Assembly: GCA_030683995.1 (NCBI GenBank)
Contig: JAUXPH010000053.1
Coordinates: 62,001-126,000 of the forward strand
Reading direction: 5' to 3'
Origin: Lutibacter sp.
GTDB taxonomy: Bacteria; Bacteroidota; Bacteroidia; Flavobacteriales; Flavobacteriaceae
DNA length: 64,000 nt
Position numbers and translations under genes: made by a program. The notes under the pieces are model-generated. The model did not search any database and had not been told where the DNA came from. It saw only the letters and a program-made list of their open reading frames with translations. Positions 45,718-54,613 of this stretch are shown in pieces (the stretch's first letter is position 1; each line of letters opens with the position of its first letter).

Positions 45718-46302
45718 TTAAAATTCAAATCCTAATGAAAATTGCAATACGTTGTTATAATAACTGGTTTCATCATAAATTTTCCCCAAACCGTAATGGT
45801 ATCTAGCGCCTAAAACGACGCCCATTTCCGATTTAAAACCAACGCCGAAATTCATGCCCCAATCAAATGAATTAGGCTCATAGGTATTGGTGCTGCTTAG
45901 GCCAAAGGTTTCAACTTCCTCTTTATGTGAAATTGCATACCCGATTTGCGGTCCTGCTTCCAAATAAAAAACGTTTGTTGGATACAGTTTTAACATCAAA
46001 GGCAAGTTAATATAATCTATTTTCTGTGTCAGCCTGTAACTGCTGTTTTCAAATTGATAACCTTGTTGTGAATAGGTCAACTCTGTTTGAATTGACAATA
46101 AATTTGACAGGGCAGATTCATTAAAAAAACCAATGTGAAATCCATCACGTTGATCAGTTTCGTCGCCGTCAGAATTTCTTACCGAAGCCAAATTGTATCC
46201 TCCTTTTATGCCAAATGAGGAATCTTTATCCGCTTTAGTTGTGCTTTGCGCGTTTATGTTATGTGATAAAATAAACGCCATCATTATTATTAATATTCTC
46301 AT
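45718..46302 (-). CDS. Porin-family (PorT-like) outer-membrane protein
   Basis: 194 residues with a signal peptide (MRILIIMMAFILSHNINAQ). The GIKGGYNLASVRN start, internal LPLMLKLYP and EAGPQIGYAIS segments, and final FSLGFEF strand match outer-membrane beta-barrel domain (OMP_b-brl_2, PorT-like) proteins. Partners unknown. It is 82 bp downstream of the DUF4382 gene and could share its transcript. Confidence 0.8.
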   Translation of the reverse strand: MRILIIMMAFILSHNINAQSTTKADKDSSFGIKGGYNLASVRNSDGDETDQRDGFHIGFFNESALSNLLSIQTELTYSQQGYQFENSSYRLTQKIDYINLPLMLKLYPTNVFYLEAGPQIGYAISHKEEVETFGLSSTNTYEPNSFDWGMNFGVGFKSEMGVVLGARYHYGLGKIYDETSYYNNVLQFSLGFEF

Positions 46303-46318
46303 TTTTTATCGTTTTATT

Positions 46319-46352
46319 AACTGGCTGCATAAAAAATTGAATGCAGCCAGTT
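46319..46352. other. Intercistronic hairpin
   Basis: AACTGGCTGCAT and ATGCAGCCAGTT form a perfect 12-bp stem with a 10-nt loop. It lacks a T-tract on the minus strand, so it may stabilise the DUF4382 mRNA 3' end rather than terminate it. Confidence 0.6.
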
Positions 46353-46383
46353 TGTGGTTATTGTTAAATTTGAATAAATCCTT

Positions 46384-47328
46384 TTATAATAATTTTGCTT
46401 TTAAGATAACTGCAATGTTAACGTTTAATGAAGAACCAATTGAAATACTCTTCAAATCGATACCTGTAACAGATGATGCGTCTAAAAGTCCGTTAAATTC
46501 AAACTTTCCATCGTTATTTGTGTCTTTATAGGAAACAAAGTGCAATTCATAATCTCCTTTTGACAAAAAATTCAATTCGTAGCTGCCTGTAGCCTTATTT
46601 ACGCTTGAGCTGTTTGCTGCTTTTGCAAACATTACGCCACTTCCTTGCGCACTTGTTTCTTTAGCTGCATTAAAAGTTCCTTTGGCATAAGCATAAACTA
46701 TAATTTTGTCTGAGGTATTTTGAGTATCGCTTGCCGTTCCTTTAATTTCACCGGCACCAGCTTCATTCACAACTCTTACGCTGGTTGAAAGTTCGCTTGC
46801 CGTAACAAATTTGAAATCGTCGCTTCCGCTTTCAACTATGGCTTTTCTGATGTCAAAATCTAAAACAACATTGTTTTGGCTAGAGGCCAACACTTCAAAA
46901 GCACCGTTAATATTAATGCTGTTTGATGAATTTTGGATTGCCTTTACGGTTCCGTTGGTCATTAAAACATAAGATCCCGGAGCATTTCCGCTTGCATCAG
47001 TTTGGTGATCCAATACCAATGTAATATTTGAATATGTGCCTGTATTCAACTCTAAATTTCCCAACATTTTCTTCATACCATTTTGGTATTGCATTAAATC
47101 AATGGTGGTTTTTGAGAAACCTTCTATGGAAACGCCGTTAACTTTTACGTCTGCCACTGTCACAATTACCCCTTTAACATTTGCATTGTCTGTTGGAGCA
47201 TCGGTAATATAAAAATTGGTTTGACTTTTTTCGTCGCCATACGATGCGCCATCGTCATTAGAGCAAGATGCTAAAAAAGTAATTGATAATAATAAAATTG
47301 TTGCCGTAAATAAATTTTTTGTTTTCAT
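46384..47328 (-). CDS. DUF4382 domain lipoprotein
   Basis: 314 residues, lipobox ending TFLASC22. Residues about 35-185 form the DUF4382 domain (NFYITDAPTDNANVKGVIVTV), and the C-terminal part (about 190-310) has an all-beta carboxypeptidase-regulatory-like layout with NFLSKGDYELHFVSYKD. It is exported and probably surface-exposed. The bipartite motif GGTAGGGTA-N12-GTTGTC lies 68-98 nt upstream of its ATG, suggesting control by the divergent ECF sigma factor. Confidence 0.8.
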   Translation of the reverse strand: MKTKNLFTATILLLSITFLASCSNDDGASYGDEKSQTNFYITDAPTDNANVKGVIVTVADVKVNGVSIEGFSKTTIDLMQYQNGMKKMLGNLELNTGTYSNITLVLDHQTDASGNAPGSYVLMTNGTVKAIQNSSNSININGAFEVLASSQNNVVLDFDIRKAIVESGSDDFKFVTASELSTSVRVVNEAGAGEIKGTASDTQNTSDKIIVYAYAKGTFNAAKETSAQGSGVMFAKAANSSSVNKATGSYELNFLSKGDYELHFVSYKDTNNDGKFEFNGLLDASSVTGIDLKSISIGSSLNVNIAVILKAKLL

Positions 47329-47395
47329 AATTTTAGTTTTAAATGATTATTTCTTTTTTTAAGTAATTCGAAATATTTCCGATTTACACCATTAA

Positions 47396-47426
47396 GACAA
47401 CGCACTTTTAAAATACCCTACCTTAA
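47396..47426 (-). promoter_or_regulatory. Putative ECF target promoter of DUF4382 gene
   Basis: Minus strand: TTAAGGTAGGGTA (47414-47426), 12 nt, GTTGTC (47396-47401), then TTAAT. The same pair with the same spacing lies at 48042-48072 before fecR. The two boxes are placed like -35 and -10 elements. Inferred from identity of the two copies. Confidence 0.55.
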
Positions 47427-47498
47427 ATTTTTTATTTTTTTTTGAAGCGATAAACAGCGCGGTTTTCCATAAAAAAAATTTCATTCACATTTTATTTC

Positions 47499-47506
47499 TA
47501 TTTTTG
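47499..47506 (+). promoter_or_regulatory. -7 promoter element of fecI-type gene
   Basis: TATTTTTG matches TAnnTTTG, 27 nt before the ATG at 47533. The sigma gene is therefore probably transcribed by the housekeeping polymerase. Confidence 0.55.
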
Positions 47507-47532
47507 CTTCATCCTAAAAGAAAAGAACAGCA

Positions 47533-48045
47533 ATGAATTTTACCGATTTATGCGATGAAAAGCAATTTGATATTTTTTATAAACAAGAAGTGAATCACGT
47601 TTTTAGGTTTATACTCGTAAAGAATAAAAATAAAGACGAAGCGTTTGATATTGTGCAAGAAGCCTTTATAAAAATATGGGAGAATTGCAATAAATTTGAC
47701 CTGCTGAAAGCGAAATCTTATTTGTTTTCTGTTGCCAAAAATTTATTTCTTAATGCTAAAAAACACGAAAAAGTTGTCAGGAACTTTGAGAATAATTCCA
47801 CCAACTTATATATTGAAACCGAAACACCCGAAAGTGCATTAAGGGAAAAAGAGTTTAAACACAAACTTGAAAAAGCCATTGGCAATTTAACCGATTCGAG
47901 TCGTGAAGTTTTTTTATTGAATAGAATTGAAGGAAAAAAATATAAAGAAATTGCCGAATTATTGGGCATTTCCCTAAAAGCCGTTGAAAAAAGAATGAGT
48001 AAGGCTTTATTGGCGTTAAGAACTCAAATTGAAGAGTTTAATTAA
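47533..48045 (+). CDS. FecI-type ECF sigma factor
   Basis: 170 residues. Region 2 at about 15-80 (FRFILVKNKNKDEAFDIVQEA, then SYLFSVAKNLFLN), region 4 at about 110-165 (REVFLLNRIEGKKYKEIAELLGIS and KAVEKRMSKALLALR). It is the first gene of a sigma/FecR/TonB-receptor operon, the standard cell-surface signalling triad: the receptor binds a ligand, FecR relays it across the inner membrane, and the sigma factor activates target promoters. The TTAAGGTAGGGTA box starts 3 bp before its stop codon's end. Confidence 0.93.
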   Translation: MNFTDLCDEKQFDIFYKQEVNHVFRFILVKNKNKDEAFDIVQEAFIKIWENCNKFDLLKAKSYLFSVAKNLFLNAKKHEKVVRNFENNSTNLYIETETPESALREKEFKHKLEKAIGNLTDSSREVFLLNRIEGKKYKEIAELLGISLKAVEKRMSKALLALRTQIEEFN

Positions 48046-48072
48046 GGTAGGGTAAAATATAATTTAGTTGTC
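48042..48072 (+). promoter_or_regulatory. Putative ECF target promoter of fecR-receptor genes
   Basis: TTAAGGTAGGGTA at 48042-48054, then 12 nt, then GTTGTC at 48067-48072 and ATA, matching the minus-strand copy at 47396-47426. If it is a promoter, its start site would be only a few bases before the fecR ATG at 48083, so the mRNA could be nearly leaderless. Confidence 0.5.
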
Positions 48073-48082
48073 ATATAACCGA

Positions 48083-48994
48083 ATGGAAGACTTTAAAAAC
48101 ATATTAAAATGGCTAAATAATGAAATGACCGACGAAGAGTTGGCTGCATTTCGCAAAACCGATGACTATAAATTGTATAAAAATATTGCTGAAGAAGCTA
48201 AAAATATCAATTTAACATCTGTAAACGAAACTGTTGCGCTTCAGGATTTTAAATCCAGAATTGCAAACCGCACCAAGAAAAAATCAAAAGTAATTTCATT
48301 TGGCAGAAACTTTGCGTTCAAAATAGCGGCATCAATTGCGCTATTGGTCGGATTAACCTACTTCCTTTTCAACTTTAGCCAAGAAACGCTTAAAGCTGAT
48401 TTCGCCGAGAATAAAAGCTTCGTTTTACCCGATGAATCTTCGGTTACTTTAAATGCAGTTTCGCAAATTACCTTCAGCAAAAGCTCTTTCAAAAAAAACA
48501 GGCAGTTAAAATTGGATGGTGAAGCTTATTTCAGCGTAAAAAAAGGCAGCGCTTTTAATGTTGAAACCGAACAGGGAAATATAGCGGTTTTAGGCACAGA
48601 ATTTAACGTAAAATCGAGGGAAAATTCATTTAAGGTTTTCTGTTATGAAGGAAGCGTAGCTGTTTCGCATCACAACACTGAAATTATTTTAACCAAAGGC
48701 GAAGGCGTTCAGCTTACAAAAAACAACCAATTGGTAAAATTGCTTAACCCAAAATCGTCAGCTCCTTTATGGTTAAACAACGAAAGTGAATTTACGGAAG
48801 AGCCTTACACCGAGGTTTTGGCTGAGTTTGAAAGGCAGTTTAAAATGAAAATCATTTCAAAATCAGTAAACACCAAGGTTCTTTTTACCGGTGGTTTTAA
48901 CAATAAAGACATGAATTCAGCAATTAAATCAATTACATTACCTTTGAATATTAACTATCGTATAAAAGATAATGAGATTATTTTATCGAAATAG
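48083..48994 (+). CDS. FecR family anti-sigma/signal-relay protein
   Basis: 303 residues from the ATG at 48083; an upstream TTG-initiated extension is not needed. Cytoplasmic N-terminus (MEDFKNILKWLNNEMTDEEL) that should bind the sigma factor, one membrane helix at about 72-92 (FAFKIAASIALLVGLTYFLF), a FecR beta-domain (about 95-200, with DESSVTLNAVSQI and AVLGTEFNV), and a C-terminal DUF4974 domain (FTGGFNNKDMN) that contacts the receptor's STN domain. The stop codon overlaps the receptor gene by 23 bp. Confidence 0.95.
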   Translation: MEDFKNILKWLNNEMTDEELAAFRKTDDYKLYKNIAEEAKNINLTSVNETVALQDFKSRIANRTKKKSKVISFGRNFAFKIAASIALLVGLTYFLFNFSQETLKADFAENKSFVLPDESSVTLNAVSQITFSKSSFKKNRQLKLDGEAYFSVKKGSAFNVETEQGNIAVLGTEFNVKSRENSFKVFCYEGSVAVSHHNTEIILTKGEGVQLTKNNQLVKLLNPKSSAPLWLNNESEFTEEPYTEVLAEFERQFKMKIISKSVNTKVLFTGGFNNKDMNSAIKSITLPLNINYRIKDNEIILSK

Positions 48995-51482
48995 GTTTTG
49001 GATCCTGCTTTTTATGATGCTGTTTTCTTCCCTAAAAGTAAACTCACAAAATAGTTTTTCTTTTTTGGAAGAATTAAAACTGGTTGAAAATAAATTCGAT
49101 GTTAAATTTTCTTATGTCATTTCAACGGTTGAAAACATTCGGCTTCAGGAAAAAATTTCAACAATTTCAACATTAAAAGAAGTCCTCGAATATATAAATT
49201 CCAACACATTTTTAACTGCCACAAAAATTGACGAACGTTTTATTTCAATCGCTCCAAAACTTGAAAACATCAAAATATGCGGCTATTTATTTGATAAAGA
49301 CGCCAAACCAATAAATAATGCCGCCATCATTGTTTCCGGAAAATTATATGGCACAATTTCAAATGAAAATGGTTCATTTAATTTAGAAAATTTAAAAATT
49401 TCTGACAATATAGAATTTCGATATTTAGGCTATAAACCAATCCTTAAAAATGTAAATGAGCTGGTTTCCCCAACTTCAAACTGCGTAAAATTGATGATGA
49501 TTGAAGAAGAATTTGAATTAAGTGAAGTTTTTATCAATAACTACATTACCAATAGTTTATCAAAATTAAACGACGGAACGATTCAATTAAAAACGACAAA
49601 TTTCAGTATTTTAGCCGGTCAGGTTGAACCCGATTTGTTGCAAACCTCACAAATTCTTCCAGGAGTTGAAAGCCCGAACGAATCTATTTCAAACATCAAT
49701 GTTAGAAACGGCGTAAGCGATCAAAATGTTATTTTTTGGGATAACATTAAATTATACAATCCCACACATTTCTTCGGACTTATTTTTGCCATAAATCCAT
49801 ACCTGACCAAAAATATTTCCATTATAAAAAACGGAACCAGCGCTAAATATAACGACGGAGTTTCAAGCACTATTTTGTTAGAAACCGATGATATTTCCCA
49901 AAATAAATTGAGTGGCGGAATGGGCGCTAATTTTATATTCTACGACGGATTTATTAAGGTGCCGGTAACTGATAAACTGGAACTTAAAACCTCATTCCGA
50001 AATTCCAATAACAATTGGTTTAATACGCCTACGTACGTCGCTTATTTTAACAAAACATTTCAAAACAGTTCGGTGAGCACAACGGCTTCAAATTCCGATT
50101 TTAGCTTTTACGACGTAAATGTAAGCTTGTTATACAACTTAAATAACAACAACCGCATTAAGGTAAGTTACCTTAAAATTAACAACGACCTTCATTATTT
50201 CGAAGCAGAAGGCAGTAATTTGACGGATAAAATAAAACAAAATTCAGATGCCGTCGGGATTAGTTATAACGCAACAATTAACAATAAAACCAAGGTTGCA
50301 ATTTCTGGCTATCATTCAAAATACGCATTATTGTCCGACAATTATCAAAATAATCAGCAACAATTGGCAGTCCAAGAAAATGAAGTGCTTGAAAACTCCT
50401 TAAAAACAACACTAAATTACGCATTTACCAACCATCTAAATTTGGAAACCGGTTATCAATTAAACGAAACTGGCGTGCTAAGCAGCACAAATGTCAATAA
50501 CCCTTCGTATAATAGAATCCAAAGAAGCGTGATGCTAAACCATTCGGTATTTGCAGAAACCAACTACACAAATCGCCTTTGGTTTATCCGTACCGGCGTA
50601 AGGTTTAATTATTTTGACAAAATCAACCAAACTACCATAGAACCCAGAATTAACGTCAGCTATTCTTTGAATGAAAACCTAAATTTAAATGCCCGTTTCG
50701 AAACAAAATCCCAGTATACCTCGCAAGTAATTGATTATTTGGATGATTTTTTAGGTGTTGAAACAAAAAGATGGGTTATGGCCGATGAAAATATACCGCT
50801 GATAAAAAGTCAGCAATTTTCGCTTGGAAGCACATTTAAAAAAAATAGCTTTCTTGCGGATTTAAGTCTGTTTCATAAAAATATTAATGGAATTTTAATT
50901 TCGGGTCAGGGATTTCAAAATCAAATTCAAAATAAAAGATTGGATGGCGAGCAAAAATCCTCCGGAATGGAAGTTTTATTGAACCATAGAAGCAAAAAAA
51001 CCGAGTTTTGGGTATCTTATACCCTAAGCACCAGTGATTTATTATTTAAACAAATTGCCGAAAACTATTTTCCGAGCAACAATGATATCCGGCATTCTTC
51101 AAACATCGGATTTAATTTTCATTTTAACGAGCGTTTAAACACGTCAATCAGCGGAATCATAAAATCCGGAAAACCATTTACACCCATAAATACAGATCAA
51201 GAAACAATACAAAATGGAAATTTTACCGTTGTTAATTATGCCGCTTTAAATACCGAAAGACTCAAGGCATACAGCCGAATTGATTTCTCATTAAATTACC
51301 TTTTTCTAAAAACACAACACGTGCAATCCAATTTAAAATTTGGCATTCTAAATGTGCTTAATAAGAAACAACTTTTAGACACTTATTATGTTGTGGATCC
51401 CGACGATTCATCAAAAGCAAAACAAATAAACATTAAATCTTTAGAATTTACCCCAAACTTGTCTGTTAGAATCGCATTTTAA
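48972..51482 (+). CDS. TonB-dependent receptor with STN signalling domain
   Basis: 836 residues. Signal peptide (RFWILLFMMLFSSLKVNSQ), STN domain at about 35-92 (TLKEVLEYINSNTFLTATKI), carboxypeptidase-like regulatory domain at about 98-180 (ICGYLFDKDAKPINNAA), TonB plug at about 190-300 (SNINVRNGVSDQNVIFWDNI) and a shortened beta-barrel. The final strand VRIAF fits the BAM signal. The STN domain shows that it is a signal-transducing receptor. The substrate is not evident. Overlaps fecR by 23 bp. Confidence 0.9.
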   Translation: MRLFYRNRFWILLFMMLFSSLKVNSQNSFSFLEELKLVENKFDVKFSYVISTVENIRLQEKISTISTLKEVLEYINSNTFLTATKIDERFISIAPKLENIKICGYLFDKDAKPINNAAIIVSGKLYGTISNENGSFNLENLKISDNIEFRYLGYKPILKNVNELVSPTSNCVKLMMIEEEFELSEVFINNYITNSLSKLNDGTIQLKTTNFSILAGQVEPDLLQTSQILPGVESPNESISNINVRNGVSDQNVIFWDNIKLYNPTHFFGLIFAINPYLTKNISIIKNGTSAKYNDGVSSTILLETDDISQNKLSGGMGANFIFYDGFIKVPVTDKLELKTSFRNSNNNWFNTPTYVAYFNKTFQNSSVSTTASNSDFSFYDVNVSLLYNLNNNNRIKVSYLKINNDLHYFEAEGSNLTDKIKQNSDAVGISYNATINNKTKVAISGYHSKYALLSDNYQNNQQQLAVQENEVLENSLKTTLNYAFTNHLNLETGYQLNETGVLSSTNVNNPSYNRIQRSVMLNHSVFAETNYTNRLWFIRTGVRFNYFDKINQTTIEPRINVSYSLNENLNLNARFETKSQYTSQVIDYLDDFLGVETKRWVMADENIPLIKSQQFSLGSTFKKNSFLADLSLFHKNINGILISGQGFQNQIQNKRLDGEQKSSGMEVLLNHRSKKTEFWVSYTLSTSDLLFKQIAENYFPSNNDIRHSSNIGFNFHFNERLNTSISGIIKSGKPFTPINTDQETIQNGNFTVVNYAALNTERLKAYSRIDFSLNYLFLKTQHVQSNLKFGILNVLNKKQLLDTYYVVDPDDSSKAKQINIKSLEFTPNLSVRIAF

Positions 51483-51709
51483 ATTAATCATATCATCTAA
51501 AAATACAGGTTTAACAAGTAAAAAAGTATTCTTTGCAAAATAAATTGTATGTTTATAAAATGCTTTTATACCAAATAATACATATTTCAGAAATGCCTTG
51601 GATTTTAATTCCGGGATTATAACGTTTTAAATTACAGTCACTTATATGAAGAATTAATTTCTTCTTCCAAAATTCTATTTCTTTTTTCAATTTCAAATTT
51701 ATTAACATT

Positions 51710-52843
51710 ATGAGCAATATTATTGTATTAGGCGCCGGTATGGTTGGTTCCACAATGGCCATTGATATGGCAAAAAATCATTCGGTAACACTTACCGATT
51801 TCAACAAAAACGCCTTGGACAAAGCCGTAAAAAAGAGCGAAAAACTGACACCAATTGTGCTGGATGTGACCGATAAATTGGCACTTCAAAAAACCATAAA
51901 ACCTTTCGATTTGGTGATTTGCGCCGTTCCCGGATTTTTGGGTTTTGAAACCTTAAAATCCATTATTGAAGCCGGCAAAAACGTGATAGACATTTCATTT
52001 TTTCCTGAAAATTCGCTTGATTTATTTGAGCTTGCCAAACAAAAAAAGGTAACGGCCATCGTTGATTGCGGCGTGGCTCCGGGAATGGGTAATATTATTT
52101 TGGGCTATTATAATGAAAAATTAAACATCACCGATTTCGAATGTCTGGTTGGCGGCTTGCCTAAAATAAAAAAATGGCCTTTCAATTATAAAGCGCCATT
52201 TTCTCCGGTTGACGTTATTGAGGAATATACGCGTCCGGCCCGTTACGTGGAAAACGGAAATGTGGTAGTAAAAGACGCCTTATCTGATGTTGAATTTGTT
52301 GATTTCAATGGTGTTGGAACTTTGGAATCCTTTAATTCGGACGGACTGCGATCCATTATTTACACCATGGCGCATATCCCAAATATGAAGGAGAAAACGT
52401 TGCGCTATCCTGGCCATATTGAATATATCAATGTGTTGAAAAAAAGCGGATTTTTTAATGAAGAACACATCGTGGTCAACGGAATTTCAATTTCTCCTCT
52501 TGAGTTCTCCTCAAAAATTTTGTTTAACGAATGGAAATTGGGTGATACGGAAGAAGAAATTACGGTGATGCGAATTACGCTGAAAGGCACAAATAAAATA
52601 GGCGAAAGCAAAACCATTGTTTACAATTTACACGATGAATTTTGCACAAAAACAAATACTTCTTCTATGGCAAGAACCACCGGCTACACCGCCACGGCTG
52701 CTGCAAACTTGTTTTTAGAAGGATTGTTCTCGGAAAAAGGGGTTTTCCCTCCTGAATTGATTGGAAAGCACGAAAAATGCTTCAATTATTTTCTGAATTA
52801 TTTAAAAGATCGAAATGTAATTTACACAAAAGTGGAGCTTTAG
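51710..52843 (+). CDS. Saccharopine dehydrogenase family protein
   Basis: 377 residues. Rossmann N-terminus with IIVLGAGMVGSTMA at 4-17, then the saccharopine-dehydrogenase NADP fold (VICAVPGFLG, VIDISFFPE) and the catalytic domain (about 120-340) with DCGVAPGMGN. Members include saccharopine, homospermidine and carboxynorspermidine enzymes, so the exact substrate is open. Cytoplasmic. A terminator follows 40 bp after the stop. Confidence 0.9.
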   Translation: MSNIIVLGAGMVGSTMAIDMAKNHSVTLTDFNKNALDKAVKKSEKLTPIVLDVTDKLALQKTIKPFDLVICAVPGFLGFETLKSIIEAGKNVIDISFFPENSLDLFELAKQKKVTAIVDCGVAPGMGNIILGYYNEKLNITDFECLVGGLPKIKKWPFNYKAPFSPVDVIEEYTRPARYVENGNVVVKDALSDVEFVDFNGVGTLESFNSDGLRSIIYTMAHIPNMKEKTLRYPGHIEYINVLKKSGFFNEEHIVVNGISISPLEFSSKILFNEWKLGDTEEEITVMRITLKGTNKIGESKTIVYNLHDEFCTKTNTSSMARTTGYTATAAANLFLEGLFSEKGVFPPELIGKHEKCFNYFLNYLKDRNVIYTKVEL

Positions 52844-52883
52844 GTGAAATAACCTATTTTTAAATTGAATTGGAATTCTAATT

Positions 52884-52926
52884 GAAAAAAAAATCGTCTT
52901 AGAAATATTTCTAAGACGATTTTTTA
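52884..52926. terminator. Bidirectional Rho-independent terminator
   Basis: AAAAATCGTCTTAGAAA and its mirror TTTCTAAGACGATTTTTT form a 17-bp stem around a 2-4 nt loop with A- and T-tracts on both sides. It separates the convergent saccharopine-dehydrogenase-like and OmpH-like genes. Confidence 0.85.
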
Positions 52927-52948
52927 ATTATTGGTTGTAATATATCTA

Positions 52949-53455
52949 TTATTTTGAATAATCTTTATTCAACAACGCTAAAATATCAGCAGTGACATCC
53001 AATTTTTCATCACCGTACATTACGGTTCCTTTTCCTGATGTACCAATGATTAACTGATATCCTTTGGCTTTAGCGTAATCCGCCACAAAACTATCCACTT
53101 TTTTGGTTAAGGCTTCGCTGTTTTCTAAATTTTCTTTCTGAAGTTCTTCAGAAGCTTGTTGTTGTCTCGCTTGTAAAAATTGTTGCTCTTGTTGTAAAGC
53201 ACCTTCTGCTTCCGCTCTTTTTTGAGGTGTCATTTGAGGAGCGGCTTTATAATATTCCTGAACCTTTAATTGAAATGGTCCTTGTAGGCTGTCCAATTGT
53301 TTTGCATAAACTTCCTGCTTTGCTTTTAGTTTTTCTTCTAAAGCTTTTGTGGCACTATAATCTTTCATGATAACTTCAACATCAATATAGGCTATTTTAG
53401 TTTGGTTACAAGATGCCAATGCAATGGCAAAAGCGATGATAAGTATTTTTTTCAT
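52949..53455 (-). CDS. OmpH/Skp-like periplasmic lipoprotein
   Basis: 168 residues from the ATG at 53455, which starts the signal peptide (KKILIIAFAIALASC); the upstream frame is dropped. The lipobox gives Cys at about residue 16. AYIDVEVIMKDYSATKALEEKLKAKQE opens the OmpH-type coiled coil (about 25-130), then a C-terminal beta strand segment. It is probably a periplasmic chaperone for outer-membrane proteins. Usually Skp is soluble, so the lipid anchor is a lineage feature. Confidence 0.88.
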   Translation of the reverse strand: MKKILIIAFAIALASCNQTKIAYIDVEVIMKDYSATKALEEKLKAKQEVYAKQLDSLQGPFQLKVQEYYKAAPQMTPQKRAEAEGALQQEQQFLQARQQQASEELQKENLENSEALTKKVDSFVADYAKAKGYQLIIGTSGKGTVMYGDEKLDVTADILALLNKDYSK

Positions 53456-53680
53456 TTTTAAAATTTTGAATTGTTGATTTAAATTTTTGTGCGAATATAT
53501 AAACAAAAAACAAGGTTTGGTAAAATATTTTTAAATATTGATTTTATTTATCACTAAAGGCGTCATTATAATAAATTTTGATAAAAAACGGCTTCATTAT
53601 CCTTGAATATAGGCGTTTTCAGGAAAATGAAATGTCACAAGACAATTGCGCCATAAAACCGTCCTTAAATCGCTTTAAAA

Positions 53681-54550
53681 TTAGTTTTTGGCGTTTTTAA
53701 GAAGGTAAATTAAGGAAGAATGCTCTTTGGTGCTGATCGCTTTTATGTTTGAGATAAAGCCGATGTAAAATGCCTTCAAAAAATTGCCTTTTCCGTTTTT
53801 ATATTTTTCACTCAATAAGGAAACATAAAAAGAATCAAACCACATAGGTAAAATTTTTACCACACTCATTTCATGTTTTTCAAACAGCAAATGAATCGAT
53901 TTTTTTGAAAAATGCCATAAGTGTCTCGGGACATCAAAAGCCGCCCAAAATTGTTTATAGTGATTGGCGTCATAACTTTTGAAATTTGGAACCGCAACAA
54001 TTAAAACGCCATTGGGTTTCAATAATTTTTTCAGAGTTGAAATATAGGCTTCCAAATTTGGAACGTGCTCCAATACATGCCACAAAGTAATCACATCAAA
54101 TTGCGCTTCATTATTTATTTGGTTGATTTCGGGATAAATTTCTGAAGCTGATTTTCCATTTAATTTATTTTCTGCGGCAATTTTTGCTTTTGTATTTGGC
54201 TCCACGCCGGTAACCTTCCATCCGTTATTTTTGCAAACCAGCAAAAAATCGCCTGTTCCGCAACCAACGTCCAACAAATTTTTATCCGCAGTTTTGAAAG
54301 AATTGATGAGTTTCAATTTATTGGATAACGCATGTTTTTTTACAATTTGATACAGTTTATCAACAACTGTTTCTTTTGAATCGGTGTGGGAAATGTATTC
54401 ATCACTTTCATAATATCCCGACAATTCTTCGGCCTTTGGCTGAGGAAAAGTTTCAAGCATATCCAACTTTCCGTCGTACAATAAATCAAATTTTTTATTC
54501 GATACCGTGTAATCTTTACAAGTTAAAAAATGCGTTGTTTCGGAAATCAT
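53681..54550 (-). CDS. Class I SAM-dependent methyltransferase
   Basis: 289 residues. N-terminal extension (1-75) with a Cys-containing ETTHFLTCKDYTV segment, SAM motif I NLLDVGCGTGDFLL (about 92-105), motif II GVEPNTKAK, and motif IV DVITLWHVLEHVPNLEAY. This resembles methyltransferases acting on saccharides or lipids, but the substrate is unknown. It is immediately downstream of mnmG on the same strand with a parS-like site in the spacer. Confidence 0.88.
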   Translation of the reverse strand: MISETTHFLTCKDYTVSNKKFDLLYDGKLDMLETFPQPKAEELSGYYESDEYISHTDSKETVVDKLYQIVKKHALSNKLKLINSFKTADKNLLDVGCGTGDFLLVCKNNGWKVTGVEPNTKAKIAAENKLNGKSASEIYPEINQINNEAQFDVITLWHVLEHVPNLEAYISTLKKLLKPNGVLIVAVPNFKSYDANHYKQFWAAFDVPRHLWHFSKKSIHLLFEKHEMSVVKILPMWFDSFYVSLLSEKYKNGKGNFLKAFYIGFISNIKAISTKEHSSLIYLLKNAKN

Positions 54551-54589
54551 TTTATTAGTAATTTGAATTTTAATCGGATTTAATTTATG

Positions 54590-54605
54590 GGTTCCACGTG
54601 GAACA
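54590..54605. other. parS-like centromere site downstream of mnmG
   Basis: GGTTCCACGTGGAACA matches the ParB site consensus TGTTnCACGTGnAACA at 15 of 16 positions (first base differs). It sits between mnmG and the methyltransferase gene. A second copy lies upstream of mnmG at 56498-56513. Confidence 0.75.
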
Positions 54606-54613
54606 TCAGAAAA

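Noticed and set aside
46319-46352. Rho-independent terminator of the DUF4382 gene
   Set aside because: The stem is perfect, but no T-tract follows on the minus strand; recorded only as an intercistronic hairpin.
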